NCBI RefSeq assembly: GCF_014645895.1
Contig: NZ_BMMP01000028.1
Location: 1 to 55,389, forward strand
Direction: 5' to 3'
From: Streptomyces daqingensis
GTDB lineage: Bacteria; Actinomycetota; Actinomycetes; Streptomycetales; Streptomycetaceae
Length of the DNA stretch: 55,389 nucleotides
Within the stretch, counting starts at the first letter, position 1. Every line of letters starts with the position of its first letter. The notes under the pieces were generated by a model. It worked only from the letters and a program-made list of their open reading frames with translations, had not been told where the DNA came from and did not search any database. Positions 42,505 through 51,800 of the stretch are shown here, piece by piece. Both the position numbers and the translations under genes were made by a program.

Positions 42505-42619
42505 GCTCTGTCTGACAAATCCCGCCTGGTTGGCGGTGTCCGGCACGCGTCCTCACTGCGTTGTCGATCGTCTGCGCGGCCGGCGCGGGCTGTCACGAGC
42601 CGGGCACGGCCGGCCGGCC

Positions 42620-44020
42620 TCAGCTCCCGGCCGCCGGGAGCCGCAGCACGAAACGGGAGCCCCCGGAGACGGTGAGGGTTCCCCCGTGCCGGGTCGCCAC
42701 GTCGCGGGCGATGGCGAGGCCGAGGCCGGCGCCGCCCTCGTCGCGGCTGCGGGCGTCGTCCAGCCGCACGAACCGCTCGAAGATCCGCTCCCGTTCGGAC
42801 TCGGGGACGCCGGGCCCGTCGTCGGAGACCTCCAGCTCCATCCAGCGGCGCCCGTCCCGCCGCGTCTCCCGCACGGCCACGGACACCTGTGAAGCGGCGT
42901 GGCGCTGCGCGTTCTGCAGGAGGTTGACGACGACCCGCGTCAACTGGCCGCGCGAACCGACGACTTCGCCCTCGGCCGTCTCCTCCAGCCGGACGGGGTG
43001 CGGCCCGTGCCCCTGCTGCGCCAGCTCCTCCCGTACGAGTGCGTCCAGCGCGATCCGGTGGTCGCCCGGGCGCTCCCCGGCGTCGAGGCGGGCCAGCAGC
43101 AGCAGGTCGGTCGCCAGGTCCTGCAGCCGCACGGTGTCCTGGACCGCGCCGTCGACGTCCAGCAGATCGGGGTGCGCCGCGCCCACCTCGAGCTGCGTGC
43201 GGAGCGAGGCGATGGGGCTGCGCAGCTCGTGCGACACGTCGGCGACGAACTGGCGCTGGCGCTCCACCGACGACTCCAGGGCGGCGAGCGTCTCGTTCGT
43301 GGTACGGGCCAGCCGGGCCACCTCGTCGCCGGTGTCCGGTTCCGGAACCCGGCGGGAGAGGTCCGTGCTGGCGGTGATCCCGGCCATCTCCTTGCGGATG
43401 CCCTCGACGGGACGCAGCGCGCGCCTCGTCACCAGCCACGTCACGCCGCCGACGACGAGCAGCAGCCCGGGCAGCCCGAGGAGCATCGACTGCGTGACGG
43501 ACGAGACGGCCTCCTGCTGGTCCTTGAGGGACGAGCCGGCGTACACCGTGACGGGCGTGCGGTCCCGGGTGAGGGTCTGTACGGCGACGACGGTGAACTC
43601 CCCCGTCTCCGAGGTGTCCTCGTCGACGGGGAGCCGCAGCGTCCGCTCCTCGACGTCGCCGTCGGTTCCGGCGTCTTCCGCGTCCTCGGCGTCGTCGGCC
43701 TCGGGGCGGTCGAAGCCGGCCACCGGGCCGCGCCCCTGGAGCGTCTCGCCCGCCCCGAGGACCTTCCCGCCCGGCGCGACGACCTGCACCGGCTCGTCCT
43801 TCTCGTCGTCGAGCCCGTCGAGTTCGCGCACCTGCCGGGCGTCGACGCCCGAGACCTGCGCCGCGACCTGGCGTGCCCTGGATTCGGCCTGCAGACGGGC
43901 GTTGTCGGCGAGCCCGCCGCGCAGCACCGCCACCACGGCGACGCCCGCGGCCACCAGCGCGACCGCGACCACGAGGGTCGCGCCCAGCGCCGCACGCGTC
44001 CGCACCGATCCCCTACGCAC
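42620..44020 (-). CDS. HAMP-domain sensor histidine kinase
   Basis: The 466-residue kinase has TM1 at about 11-33, an extracytoplasmic domain of about 140 residues, TM2 at about 177-198, a HAMP linker (RRALRPVEGIRKEMAGI), a HisKA domain with phosphoacceptor His264 (VADVSHELRSPIASLR) and an ATPase domain (NLLQNAQRHA, DDGPGVP, GAGLGLAIA). The sensor domain contains a strongly acidic stretch (about 105-137, EADDAEDAEDAGTDGD), which may bind cations or basic peptides. GTG 44020 overlaps the regulator gene by eight bases. The divergent gene encodes an equally acidic PepSY protein. The stimulus is unknown. Confidence 0.9.
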   Translation of the reverse strand: MRRGSVRTRAALGATLVVAVALVAAGVAVVAVLRGGLADNARLQAESRARQVAAQVSGVDARQVRELDGLDDEKDEPVQVVAPGGKVLGAGETLQGRGPVAGFDRPEADDAEDAEDAGTDGDVEERTLRLPVDEDTSETGEFTVVAVQTLTRDRTPVTVYAGSSLKDQQEAVSSVTQSMLLGLPGLLLVVGGVTWLVTRRALRPVEGIRKEMAGITASTDLSRRVPEPDTGDEVARLARTTNETLAALESSVERQRQFVADVSHELRSPIASLRTQLEVGAAHPDLLDVDGAVQDTVRLQDLATDLLLLARLDAGERPGDHRIALDALVREELAQQGHGPHPVRLEETAEGEVVGSRGQLTRVVVNLLQNAQRHAASQVSVAVRETRRDGRRWMELEVSDDGPGVPESERERIFERFVRLDDARSRDEGGAGLGLAIARDVATRHGGTLTVSGGSRFVLRLPAAGS

Positions 44021-44678
44021 CGGCGTCCACCAGCCGGTATCCGGCGCCGCGCACCGTGGTGATCCACGCCGGTCCGAGTTTGCGGCGCAGCGCGCTGATG
44101 TAGACCTCGACGATGTTGACGTCGCCCTCGTAGGCGAAGTCCCAGACGTGCTCCAGGATCTCCGCCTTCGAGACGACCTCCCCCGCACGTACGGCGAGAT
44201 GCTCGAGCACGGCGAACTCCTTCGCGGTGACCTCCACGTGCCGCTCGCCCACCGCGACCTGCCGGCTTCCGGGGTCGACGGTCAGGGAGCCCAGCCGCAG
44301 GACGGTCCGCGCGCCCCGCGTGCGCCTGCGCAGCAGGGCCCGTACCCGGGCGAGCAGCACGACGTAGGAGAAGGGCTTGGTCAGGTAGTCGTCGGCTCCG
44401 GTGTCCAGCCCCTCGGCCTCGTCGTACTCGCCGTCCTTGGCGGTCAGCATCAGTACGGGGGTCTCGTCGCCCGCCGCGCGCAGCGCGCCGCAGACGCGGT
44501 AGCCGTTCATGCCGGGAAGCATGATGTCGAGCACGATCAGGTCGTACTCGCCCTGAGTGGCGATGTGCAGCCCTTCGGCGCCGTCGTGCACGACGTCGAC
44601 GGCGAAACCCTCGGCAGTGAGCCCCTTGGCGAGCGACCGGGCGAGCCGCTGCTCGTCCTCCACGATCAGCAAGCGCAT
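44013..44678 (-). CDS. OmpR/PhoB-family response regulator
   Basis: The 221-residue regulator has a receiver domain starting MRLLIVEDE, with phosphoacceptor Asp in LIVLDIMLPGMNGY and the Lys in DDYLTKPFS. A winged-helix effector domain follows (EFAVLEHLAVRAGEVVSKAEILEHVWDFAYEGDVNIVEVYISALRRKLG). ATG 44678 gives the standard family N-terminus. Its gene overlaps that of the kinase downstream. It probably binds the phased TTCAGG repeats in the 113-base region shared with the divergent PepSY gene. Rap-type naming in S. coelicolor is possible but I am not certain of it. Confidence 0.92.
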   Translation of the reverse strand: MRLLIVEDEQRLARSLAKGLTAEGFAVDVVHDGAEGLHIATQGEYDLIVLDIMLPGMNGYRVCGALRAAGDETPVLMLTAKDGEYDEAEGLDTGADDYLTKPFSYVVLLARVRALLRRRTRGARTVLRLGSLTVDPGSRQVAVGERHVEVTAKEFAVLEHLAVRAGEVVSKAEILEHVWDFAYEGDVNIVEVYISALRRKLGPAWITTVRGAGYRLVDAGA

Positions 44679-44697
44679 GGGTCCACTCTCCCCCATG

Positions 44698-44739
44698 CCA
44701 CCTGAAGTGATCTTCAGGTGGCTTCAGGCTGCGTTCAGG
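44698..44739. promoter_or_regulatory. Phased TTCAGG repeats and inverted repeat, response regulator site
   Basis: CCACCTGAAG (44698-44707) and CTTCAGGTGG (44712-44721) form a perfect inverted repeat. TTCAGG then recurs at 44713, 44723 and 44734, a 10-11 base phase that puts the copies on one face of the helix. OmpR/PhoB-type regulators bind such direct repeats. The site sits between the regulator gene and the divergent PepSY gene and could control both. Confidence 0.7.
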
Positions 44740-44791
44740 GTCCGCACCCCACTGTGGGACTCACATCGGAACCCACTCGGGAGGAACAGCC

Positions 44792-45496
44792 ATGAAGCGC
44801 AAGATCGCCATCGCCACGGTCACCGCCGCCGCCCTCATCGGTACGGGCACGCTCTCCGCCGCGGCCATCGCGGACGACGGCGAGCAGCAGCGCTCCGCGA
44901 GCACCGTCCAGGTCCAGGACCGGGACGACAAGGACGACCGGGACGGCAAGGACGACGACCGCGACGACCGGGACGACAAGGACGGCAAGGACGACGACAG
45001 GCGTGAGGCCGCCTCCGCTCGCGTCGACGCCGCGGAAGCGGCGGCCGCGGCCCTGAAGTCCGCGCCCGGCGCCGTGACAGGTATCGACCTGGACGACGGC
45101 AGGAACGGCCCGGTCTGGGAGGTCGACGTCGCCGGGAAGGGCTCCTCCCACGAGGTCACGCTCGACGCCAGGAACGGGAAGGTGCTCGACGACAGCAAGG
45201 ACGGCGAGGAGAGCACGGACGACACCGTTCCCTCCGGCCTGAAGCTCTCCGCTGCCGACGCGGCGGAGAAGGCCGCCGCCCAGGGCACCGTCACCTCTGT
45301 GGACTTCGACGACGACGGCGACCGTTCCTGGGAGGTCGAGGTGACCGGCAAGGACGGGAAGGAGGCCGAACTGGCCGTCGACGCGCAGTCGGGCGAGGTC
45401 ACCCAGCAGAAGTCGGACGACGACGCCGACGACGACCGTGATGACCAGGACGACGACCGCGACGACAAGGACGACAAGGACGGCGACGAGGACTGA
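44792..45496 (+). CDS. Exported PepSY-domain protein with Asp-rich repeats
   Basis: The 234-residue protein has a signal peptide (MKRKIAIATVTAAALIGTG to about AAAIA) and an acidic/basic low-complexity repeat (about 43-72, built on DRDD, DKDG, KDDD). Two PepSY-like domains follow (about 76-135 and 150-205, each with WEVDV or WEVEV and a VTLDARNGKV-like end), then another Asp-rich tail (about 210-234). PepSY domains often inhibit or modulate envelope proteases. The Asp-rich runs suggest divalent cation binding. GGGAGGAA precedes ATG 44792. It is divergent from a two-component system with matching acidic sensor domain, so it may be its target or modulator. Confidence 0.88.
   Translation: MKRKIAIATVTAAALIGTGTLSAAAIADDGEQQRSASTVQVQDRDDKDDRDGKDDDRDDRDDKDGKDDDRREAASARVDAAEAAAAALKSAPGAVTGIDLDDGRNGPVWEVDVAGKGSSHEVTLDARNGKVLDDSKDGEESTDDTVPSGLKLSAADAAEKAAAQGTVTSVDFDDDGDRSWEVEVTGKDGKEAELAVDAQSGEVTQQKSDDDADDDRDDQDDDRDDKDDKDGDED
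44918..44983 (+). repeat. Internal direct repeat encoding an Asp-rich segment
   Basis: GACCGGGACGACAAGGAC occurs at 44918-44935 and again exactly at 44966-44983, a 48-base period. It encodes the DRDDKD repeat of the PepSY protein. Shorter variants recur near the 3' end of the gene. The exact DNA identity suggests recent duplication. Confidence 0.75.
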
Positions 45497-45537
45497 CCGT
45501 CCGTGCGGCCGTCCGCTGCGGCGGCCGGGAGTCCGCG

Positions 45538-45557
45538 CACTTGGGAGCTCCCAAGTG
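45538..45557. repeat. Perfect 20-bp palindrome in the PepSY/MeaB intergenic region
   Basis: CACTTGGGAG is followed directly by its reverse complement CTCCCAAGTG, with no spacer. It lies between two convergent genes and next to a separate terminator hairpin, so it is not needed for termination. Confidence 0.85.
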
Positions 45558-45560
45558 AAA

Positions 45561-45589
45561 GGCGCCGGGGCTGCGACAGCCCCGGCGCC
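45561..45589. terminator. Bidirectional hairpin between PepSY and meaB genes
   Basis: GGCGCCGGGGCT (45561-45572) and AGCCCCGGCGCC (45578-45589) form a 12-bp perfect stem with a 5-base loop, flanked by AAA on the left and TT on the right. It lies between two convergent genes. Confidence 0.85.
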
Positions 45590-45634
45590 TTCCGTCGATC
45601 CCGCGCGCTCGCTCCGGCGCGCACGCCCCGCGGG

Positions 45635-46612
45635 TCAGCCGTCGCCGCCCTCCGCGGCGCCCGCCACACCGGCGACCAGCTCGTCCGCGGCCGCGTACGG
45701 GTCGAGGGAGCCCCCGACGACCCTCTCGGCCAGCGCGTCGAGCCGCTGCCCTCCGCGGAGTTCCCCCATCCGCTCCCGCAGCGCCGTCACCGCGATCGTC
45801 TCGATCTCGTGCGCCGCGCGCCGCGAACGCCGCTCCGCCAGCACGCCGCGCTCTTCCATCCACGCGCGGTGCTTCTCCAGGGCCTCGACGACCTCGTCCA
45901 CGCCCTCGCCCCGCGCCGCGACCGTCCGGACGATGGGCGGACGCCAGTCGCCGGGCGACCGCGCCTCTCCCAGGCCCAGCATGTGGTTGAGCTCGCGGAC
46001 CGTGGCGTCGGCGCCGTCGCGGTCCGCTTTGTTGACGACGTACACGTCGCCGATCTCGAGGATGCCCGCCTTCGCGGCCTGGATCCCGTCCCCCATCCCC
46101 GGGGCCAGCAGCACGACGCTCGTGTCGGCCTGAGCCGCGATCTCCACCTCGCTCTGGCCCACGCCGACCGTCTCGACGAGGACGACGTCGCACCCTGCCG
46201 CGTCCAGTACGCGGATGGCCTGCGGCGCCGCCCAGGCGAGTCCGCCCAGGTGGCCGCGCGTGGCCATCGAGCGGATGTAGACGCCCGGGTCGGAGGCGTG
46301 CTCGCCCATCCGCACCCGGTCGCCTAGCAGCGCACCGCCGGAGAAGGGCGACGAGGGGTCGACGGCGAGGATGCCCACCCGCTTCCCCGCCCGCCGGTAC
46401 GCGCCGACCAGCGCCGACGTCGACGTGGACTTGCCGACGCCGGGCGAACCGGTGAGGCCCACGACGTAGGCGTTGCCGCAGAGCGGAGCCAGCGCCGCCA
46501 TCACCTCGCGCAGCTGCGGCGACGCCCCCTCCACGAGGGAGATCAGCCGGGCCACCGCCCGCGGTCTTCCCTCTCTCGCCTGCTCCACCAGCGTGGGGAC
46601 GTCTGCCGCCAT
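45635..46612 (-). CDS. meaB: MeaB-type G-protein chaperone of B12 mutases
   Basis: The 325-residue GTPase belongs to the ArgK/MeaB family, which guards and loads coenzyme B12 mutases such as methylmalonyl-CoA and isobutyryl-CoA mutase. The P-loop is LTGSPGVGKSTSTSALV, followed by VDPSSPFSGGALLGDRVRM, the switch region VLVETVGVGQSEVEIA and the NKAD base-specificity motif. ATG 46612 (MAADVPTLVEQAREG) is chosen for the GAGGAG upstream and family-typical N-terminus. ATG 46645 would add 11 residues. A 141-base gap separates it from the thiolase gene on the same strand. The mutase encoded in this window is IcmA. Confidence 0.93.
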   Translation of the reverse strand: MAADVPTLVEQAREGRPRAVARLISLVEGASPQLREVMAALAPLCGNAYVVGLTGSPGVGKSTSTSALVGAYRRAGKRVGILAVDPSSPFSGGALLGDRVRMGEHASDPGVYIRSMATRGHLGGLAWAAPQAIRVLDAAGCDVVLVETVGVGQSEVEIAAQADTSVVLLAPGMGDGIQAAKAGILEIGDVYVVNKADRDGADATVRELNHMLGLGEARSPGDWRPPIVRTVAARGEGVDEVVEALEKHRAWMEERGVLAERRSRRAAHEIETIAVTALRERMGELRGGQRLDALAERVVGGSLDPYAAADELVAGVAGAAEGGDG

Positions 46613-46753
46613 GCCGTTCGCGCTCCTCGCTTCTCGTGCCGCCATCCGTGAGACCCGTGCCGCGACCCGCGGTTCCCGGCTGCCGTGTCCCGGCCGGGCG
46701 CCCGGCTGCCGCGCCCCTTCAGGGGCGGGCCGCCGGGCCGCCTTCCGTCTCGC

Positions 46754-47971
46754 TTACCTGCGGGGGACCCGGATCACCAGCGCGTCGCCCTGGCCGCCTC
46801 CGCCGCACAGCGCCGCGGCGCCGGTTCCGCCGCCCCTGCGGCGCAGTTCCAGCGCCAGGTGGAGGACGATACGGGCGCCGGACATGCCGATGGGGTGCCC
46901 GAGAGCGATCGCGCCGCCGTTGACGTTCACCTTTTCGGTGCTCACGCCGAGGTCCTTCATTGACTGCACCGCGACGGCGGCGAAGGCCTCGTTGATCTCG
47001 ATCAGGTCGAGGTCCGCGGCGCCCAGTCCGCCCTCCTCCTTCGAGAGTGCGTGCTGGATCGCCCTGGAGGGCTGCGACTGGAGCGAGTTGTCCGGACCGG
47101 CCACGTTCCCGTGCGCCCCGATCTCGGCGAGCCACTCCAGGCCCAGCTCCTCGGCCTTGGCCTTGCTCATGACGACGACGGCGGCGGCGCCGTCGGAGAT
47201 CTGGGAGGCCGAACCGGCCGTGATGGTGCCGTCCTTGGCGAACGCGGGACGCAGCTTGCCCAACGACTCGGTGGTCGTCTCGCCCCGGATGCCCTCGTCC
47301 TGGCTGAAGACCACCGGGTCGCCCTTGCGCTGCGGGATCTCGACGGGGGTGATCTCGGCGTCGAAGAGGCCGTTCTTCTGCGCGGCGGCGGCGCGCTGGT
47401 GGGACAGCGCCGCGATCTCGTCCTGCTCGGGGCGGGCGATGCCGAGCCTGGTGTTGTGCTTCTCGGTGGACTCACCCATGGCGACGTTCTCGAAGGAGTC
47501 GGTCAGCCCGTCGTGGGCCATGGCGTCGAGCATCTGGACGGCGCCGTACTTGTACCCCTCACGGGACTTCGGCAGCAGGTGCGGGGCGTTCGTCATCGAC
47601 TCCTGGCCGCCGGCGACCACGATGTCGAACTCCCCGGCGCGGACGAGCTGGTCGGCCAGCGCGATCGCGTCGAGGCCCGAGAGGCAGACCTTGTTGACGG
47701 TCAGAGCCGGCACGTTCATCGGGATGCCGGCCTTCACCGCGGCCTGGCGCGCCGGGATCTGCCCGGCCCCGGCCTGGAGCACCTGTCCCATGATCACGTA
47801 CTCGACCTGGTCGCCGCTGATCCCCGCGCGGTCCAGGGCCGCCTTGATGGCGAACCCGCCGAGGTCGGCGCCCGAGAAGGACTTGAGGGAGCCGAGCAGC
47901 CGCCCCATGGGCGTGCGCGCGCCGGCGACGATCACGGAGGTGCCGGACGTACGTGCTGCCGTACCAGTCAT
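46754..47971 (-). CDS. Acetyl-CoA C-acetyltransferase (thiolase)
   Basis: The 405-residue enzyme condenses or cleaves acetyl-CoA units. The nucleophile Cys lies in NKVCLSGLDA. The segments INEAFAAVAVQSM, NVNGGAIALGHPIGMSGAR and CGGGGQGDALVIR carry the other catalytic His and Cys residues. Length and motifs fit the biosynthetic thiolase branch. GGAAGGGA precedes ATG 47971 by about ten bases. It is divergent from methylmalonyl-CoA epimerase, with an inverted repeat midway. The neighbourhood (MeaB, epimerase, IcmA) points to conversion of acetyl- and butyryl-CoA into methylmalonyl-CoA, an extender unit for polyketides. Confidence 0.93.
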   Translation of the reverse strand: MTGTAARTSGTSVIVAGARTPMGRLLGSLKSFSGADLGGFAIKAALDRAGISGDQVEYVIMGQVLQAGAGQIPARQAAVKAGIPMNVPALTVNKVCLSGLDAIALADQLVRAGEFDIVVAGGQESMTNAPHLLPKSREGYKYGAVQMLDAMAHDGLTDSFENVAMGESTEKHNTRLGIARPEQDEIAALSHQRAAAAQKNGLFDAEITPVEIPQRKGDPVVFSQDEGIRGETTTESLGKLRPAFAKDGTITAGSASQISDGAAAVVVMSKAKAEELGLEWLAEIGAHGNVAGPDNSLQSQPSRAIQHALSKEEGGLGAADLDLIEINEAFAAVAVQSMKDLGVSTEKVNVNGGAIALGHPIGMSGARIVLHLALELRRRGGGTGAAALCGGGGQGDALVIRVPRR

Positions 47972-48057
47972 GAAGTTCAGATCCCTTCCTGAGGGTCCCT
48001 CCGGGGCCCGTGGCTCCCGGGGCGAGTCCCCCGGATCGCCGTGTGCAGAGGGGGAAG

Positions 48058-48071
48058 TTAACGAGGGTTAA
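48058..48071. promoter_or_regulatory. TTAAC inverted repeat between thiolase and epimerase genes
   Basis: TTAAC-gagg-GTTAA is a perfect 5-bp inverted repeat in an AT-rich patch near the middle of the 205-base divergent region. A shared operator for both genes is plausible. A second weak repeat (GTAC twice, around 48087-48100) lies nearby. Confidence 0.4.
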
Positions 48072-48176
48072 GGGGCCACCGCCAATGTACTGAGCGGTAC
48101 TGTCCCCGGTCACCGGTCTGCGGGTGTGACCGTGCGCACGTTGCGTAACCATGCGGTGAGGCGCTGCACTGGGGAA

Positions 48177-48638
48177 ATGCTGACGCGTATCGACCACATC
48201 GGGATCGCCTGCTTCGACCTTGACCGGACCGTCGACTTCTACCGTGCCACGTACGGCTTCGAGGTCTTCCACACCGAGGTCAACGAGGAGCAGGGCGTGC
48301 GTGAGGCCATGCTCCGCATCAACGGTACGGACGACGGCGGCTCCTCCTACATCCAGCTCCTGGAGCCGGTGCGGGAGGACTCGGCCGTCGCCAAGTGGCT
48401 GGCGAAGAACGGCGAGGGCGTCCACCACATCGCCTTCGGCACCGCGGATGTGGACGCCGACGCGGAGGCGGCACGGGAACGCGGCGTCCGCGTCCTGTAC
48501 GACGAGCCGCGCACGGGTTCGATGGGCTCCCGCATCACCTTCCTGCACCCGAAGGACTGCCACGGAGTCCTCACGGAGTTGGTGACCGCTGCGGGCTCAT
48601 CCGCCTCCTCCGTCCCCCCGGCATCCACGGACCACTGA
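48177..48638 (+). CDS. mce: Methylmalonyl-CoA epimerase
   Basis: The 153-residue vicinal-oxygen-chelate enzyme interconverts the (R) and (S) forms of methylmalonyl-CoA. Metal ligands are visible in LTRIDHIGIACFDL (His7), GEGVHHIAFGT and the Glu of CHGVLTELV, and the segment GSRITFLHPKDCHG is typical. ATG 48177 gives the family N-terminus. GGGGAA lies directly against it, too close for a standard Shine-Dalgarno, so either a leaderless message or the upstream in-frame GTG 48156 is possible. It is divergent from a thiolase and followed after a T-tract terminator by scy. Confidence 0.93.
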   Translation: MLTRIDHIGIACFDLDRTVDFYRATYGFEVFHTEVNEEQGVREAMLRINGTDDGGSSYIQLLEPVREDSAVAKWLAKNGEGVHHIAFGTADVDADAEAARERGVRVLYDEPRTGSMGSRITFLHPKDCHGVLTELVTAAGSSASSVPPASTDH

Positions 48639-48709
48639 CGCCCGCTTCTCAGCCCGGTAGAGTGACCACTCGGCCGGGGCGGGGCCTTCACGCCTCCCGC
48701 GGGAGGATC

Positions 48710-48732
48710 GGGCTGGCAGTCCGGCCCTTTTT
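48710..48732 (+). terminator. Intrinsic terminator with T-tract after the epimerase gene
   Basis: GGGCTGG (48710-48716) pairs with CCGGCCC (48721-48727), with one G-T wobble and a 4-base loop, followed immediately by TTTTT. It is the only classic T-tract terminator I noticed in the window and separates the epimerase from scy. A 14-bp palindrome CCTCCCGCGGGAGG (48693-48706) lies just upstream. Confidence 0.75.
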
Positions 48733-48805
48733 CCGCCGATGATCTGACACCATTCCACGAGGGGTCAGTTCACCAAGACGACCAGGGGACGGATGGGACC
48801 GCGCA

Positions 48806-51800
48806 GTGCGGGGCTACGACCGCTACGAGGCTGACGACCACCTCTCGCAGTTCGAGGCCGAGATGGAGCGGCTGAAGAAGGAGCGGGAGAAGGCCGTCGA
48901 CCATGCCGACGACCTCGGCTATCAGGTCGAAGTGCTGCGCGCCAAGCTGCACGAGGCGCGCCGCGCTCTTGCCACGCGCCCAGCCGGATACGACAACCTC
49001 TCCCAGCAGGCCGAGGCGCTCCTCCGCAACGCCCAGTTGCAGGCCGACCAGATGCGCGCGGACGCCGAACGCGAGCTGCGGGACGCCCGGCTGGAGACGC
49101 AGCGGCTCCTGCAGGAGCGCGCCGAGCAGCAGTCCCGGCTGGAGTCGGAGCTGCACGCCGAAGCCGTACGCCGCCGGCAGCAGCTCGACCAGGAGCTCTC
49201 GGAGCGCCGCTCCACCGTCGAGTCCCACGTCAACGAGAACGTCGCCTGGGCGGAGCAGCTCCGCGCCCGTACCGAACAGCAGGCGCAGCGGCTCATGGAG
49301 GAGACGCGCGCCGAGACGGAGCGCGCCCTCGCCCAGGCCCGCGAGGAGGCCCAGCGCCACGCGGAGGAGACCCGCAACAGGCTCACCTCCGAGGCCGACC
49401 AGGCCCGCACCGAGGCCGACGCGATCCTGCGCCGGGCCCGCGCGGAGGCCGAGCGGCTCCTCAGCGCCGCGTCCACGCAGGCGCAGGAGGCAAGCGAGCA
49501 CGCCGAGCAGATCCGCAGCTCGACCACCAGCGAGTCCGAGTCGTCCCGCCGCGAGGCCGCCGACCTGGTACGGCGCGCCGGCGAGCGGATGCAGGAGGCC
49601 GAGGCCGCGCTGCGCGAGGCGCGCGCCGAGGCGGACCGCAAGCTCAACGAGGCGGCGGACGCCGCGGCGAAGCAGATCGCCGACGCCGAAGCGGACACCG
49701 AGCAGCGCACCCGGACCGCGAAGGGCGAAGTCGCCCGGATGGTCAGCGAGGCCACCAAGGACTCCGAGGCCATCAAGGCCGAGGCCGAGCGGCTGCGCGA
49801 GGAGGCCAAGGCCGAGGCGGAGCAGCTCATCGCCGAGGCCAAGGAGGAAGCCAGGTCGAGGTCGGCCGAGGAGTCCGCCAACAGGCTCGCGGAGGCGGCC
49901 CGCACGGCCGAGGACGTACTGGACAAGGCGTCCGAGGAGGCGAAGGCCACGACGCGTTCGGCCACCGAGGAGGCCGAACGCGTCCGGCACGAAGCCGAGG
50001 AGGAGGCCGCCCGGCTGCGCAACGAGGCGAGCAGGCTCGTCGAGGAGCTCGAGGGCGCCGCCAAGGACGACACGAAGGAGTACCGCGAGAAGACCGTCGA
50101 GCTCCAGGAGGAGGCCCGGCGGCTGCGGGACGAGGCGGAGCAGCTCCGTGCGGAGGCGATCGAAGAGGGCGAGCGCATCCGCAGCGAGGCCCGCCGCGAC
50201 GCCGTCCAGCAGATCGAGGAGGCCGCGAACCGCGCGGAAGAGCTGCTGATCAAGGCGAAGGCCGACGCGGAGGACACCCGCAGCGACGCCGCCACCGAGA
50301 GCGAGCGGGTCCGCACGGAGGCCATCGAGCGGGCGACGACGCTGCGCCGCCAGGCGGACGAGGCGCTGGAGCGCGCCAACTCCGAGGCGGAGGAGCTGCG
50401 TTCCACCGCCGAGGAGCAGGCGCACCAGACGCGTACGGACGCCGACGAGGCGGGGCGCCGCATCCGCGAGGAGGCCGAGCAGGCGGCCCGCGACCGCAAG
50501 GCGGAGGCCGCCGACGAGCTGGAGCGGCTCCACGAGGAGGCCGAGGCGAAGCTCCGCAACGCCGAGCGCGAGCTGTCCGAGGCCCGCGCCGAGGCGGAGC
50601 GGCTCCGCGAGGAGGCCCGTACCGAGACCGAGCGGCTGCGGACGGAGTCCGCGGAACGCCTCCGCGCCCTGCAGGCGCAGGCCGAGGAGGACGCGGAGCG
50701 GCTGCGCTCCGAAGCGCACGCGGACGCCTCGCAGGCCCGGGCCGAGGGCGAGGCCCTGGCCGTGCAGCTGCGCAGCGACGCGGCGTCCGAGGCCGAGCGA
50801 CTCCGTGCCGAGGCGCAGGACACCGCCGACCGCATCAGGTCGGAGGCCAACGCGGCGGCGGAGCGTACGAACGCGGAGGCCGCGGAGGCTCTCTCCGCCG
50901 CGCGGGAGGAGGCGGAGCGCCGGCGCCGCGAGGCCGCGCAGCTCCTCTCGGAGGCCCGCGAGGAGGCGCACCGCGAGCGCCGCGAAGCACGCGAGCAGAG
51001 CGACGAGTTGCTGGCCGCGGCCCGTCAGCGCGTCGAGGACGCCCAGACCGAGGCGGCCCGCCTCGTGGACGAGGCGGAGCGGCGCGCGTCGGACATGGTC
51101 GCCGCCGCCGAGGAGACGGCCCAGCAGGTACGCGACTCGGTCGCCGGGCTGCACGAGCGCGCCGAGGAGGACATCGCGCGCAAGCGCCTCTCGGCGGAGC
51201 GGGCGGCCGCGGAGCTGCGCCAGGAGGCGCAGGAGGAGACCGAGGCCGCCAAGGCGATGGCGGAGACGACGGTCGCGGAGGCATTGGAGGAGTCGGAGCG
51301 TGCGCGTGCCGAGTCCGACCGGCTCCTCGACGAGGCGCGCGAGGAGGCTTCCCGCCGGCGGAACGACGCCGCCGCGCAGGCCGACCGGCTGCTGGCGGAG
51401 GCCCGCGAAGAGGCCCGCCGTACGCAGACCAGCGCCGAGGAGCAGGCCGACAGCATGGTGGGCGCCGCCCGCCGCGAGTCGGACCGCCTGATCAGCGAGG
51501 CGCGCGACGAGAGCCGCGACCTGGTGGAGAGGGCGCGCACGGACTCCAACACCATGCTGGAGGAGGCCCGCAGCGACGCCGCCGCGATCCGGGAGCGGAC
51601 GGAGGAGCAGCGCGTCCGCGTCGAACGCGACATCGAGAACCTGCACGAGCGTGCCCGCCGGGAGTCCTCGGAGGCTCTGCAGACGGCTGGCGAGCGCTGC
51701 GACAAGCTGGTCAAGGCCGCCCAGGAGCAGCTGCGGGACGCCGAGGAGAAGGCGTCCCGGATGGTGCGGGAGGCTGACAACGAGGCGAGCAACGTCCGTA

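Noticed and set aside
48770..51646. 958-codon open frame opposite scy
   Set aside because: It results from the regular Glu/Ala/Arg codon use of the coiled coil and encodes a Leu/Gly/Arg repeat.
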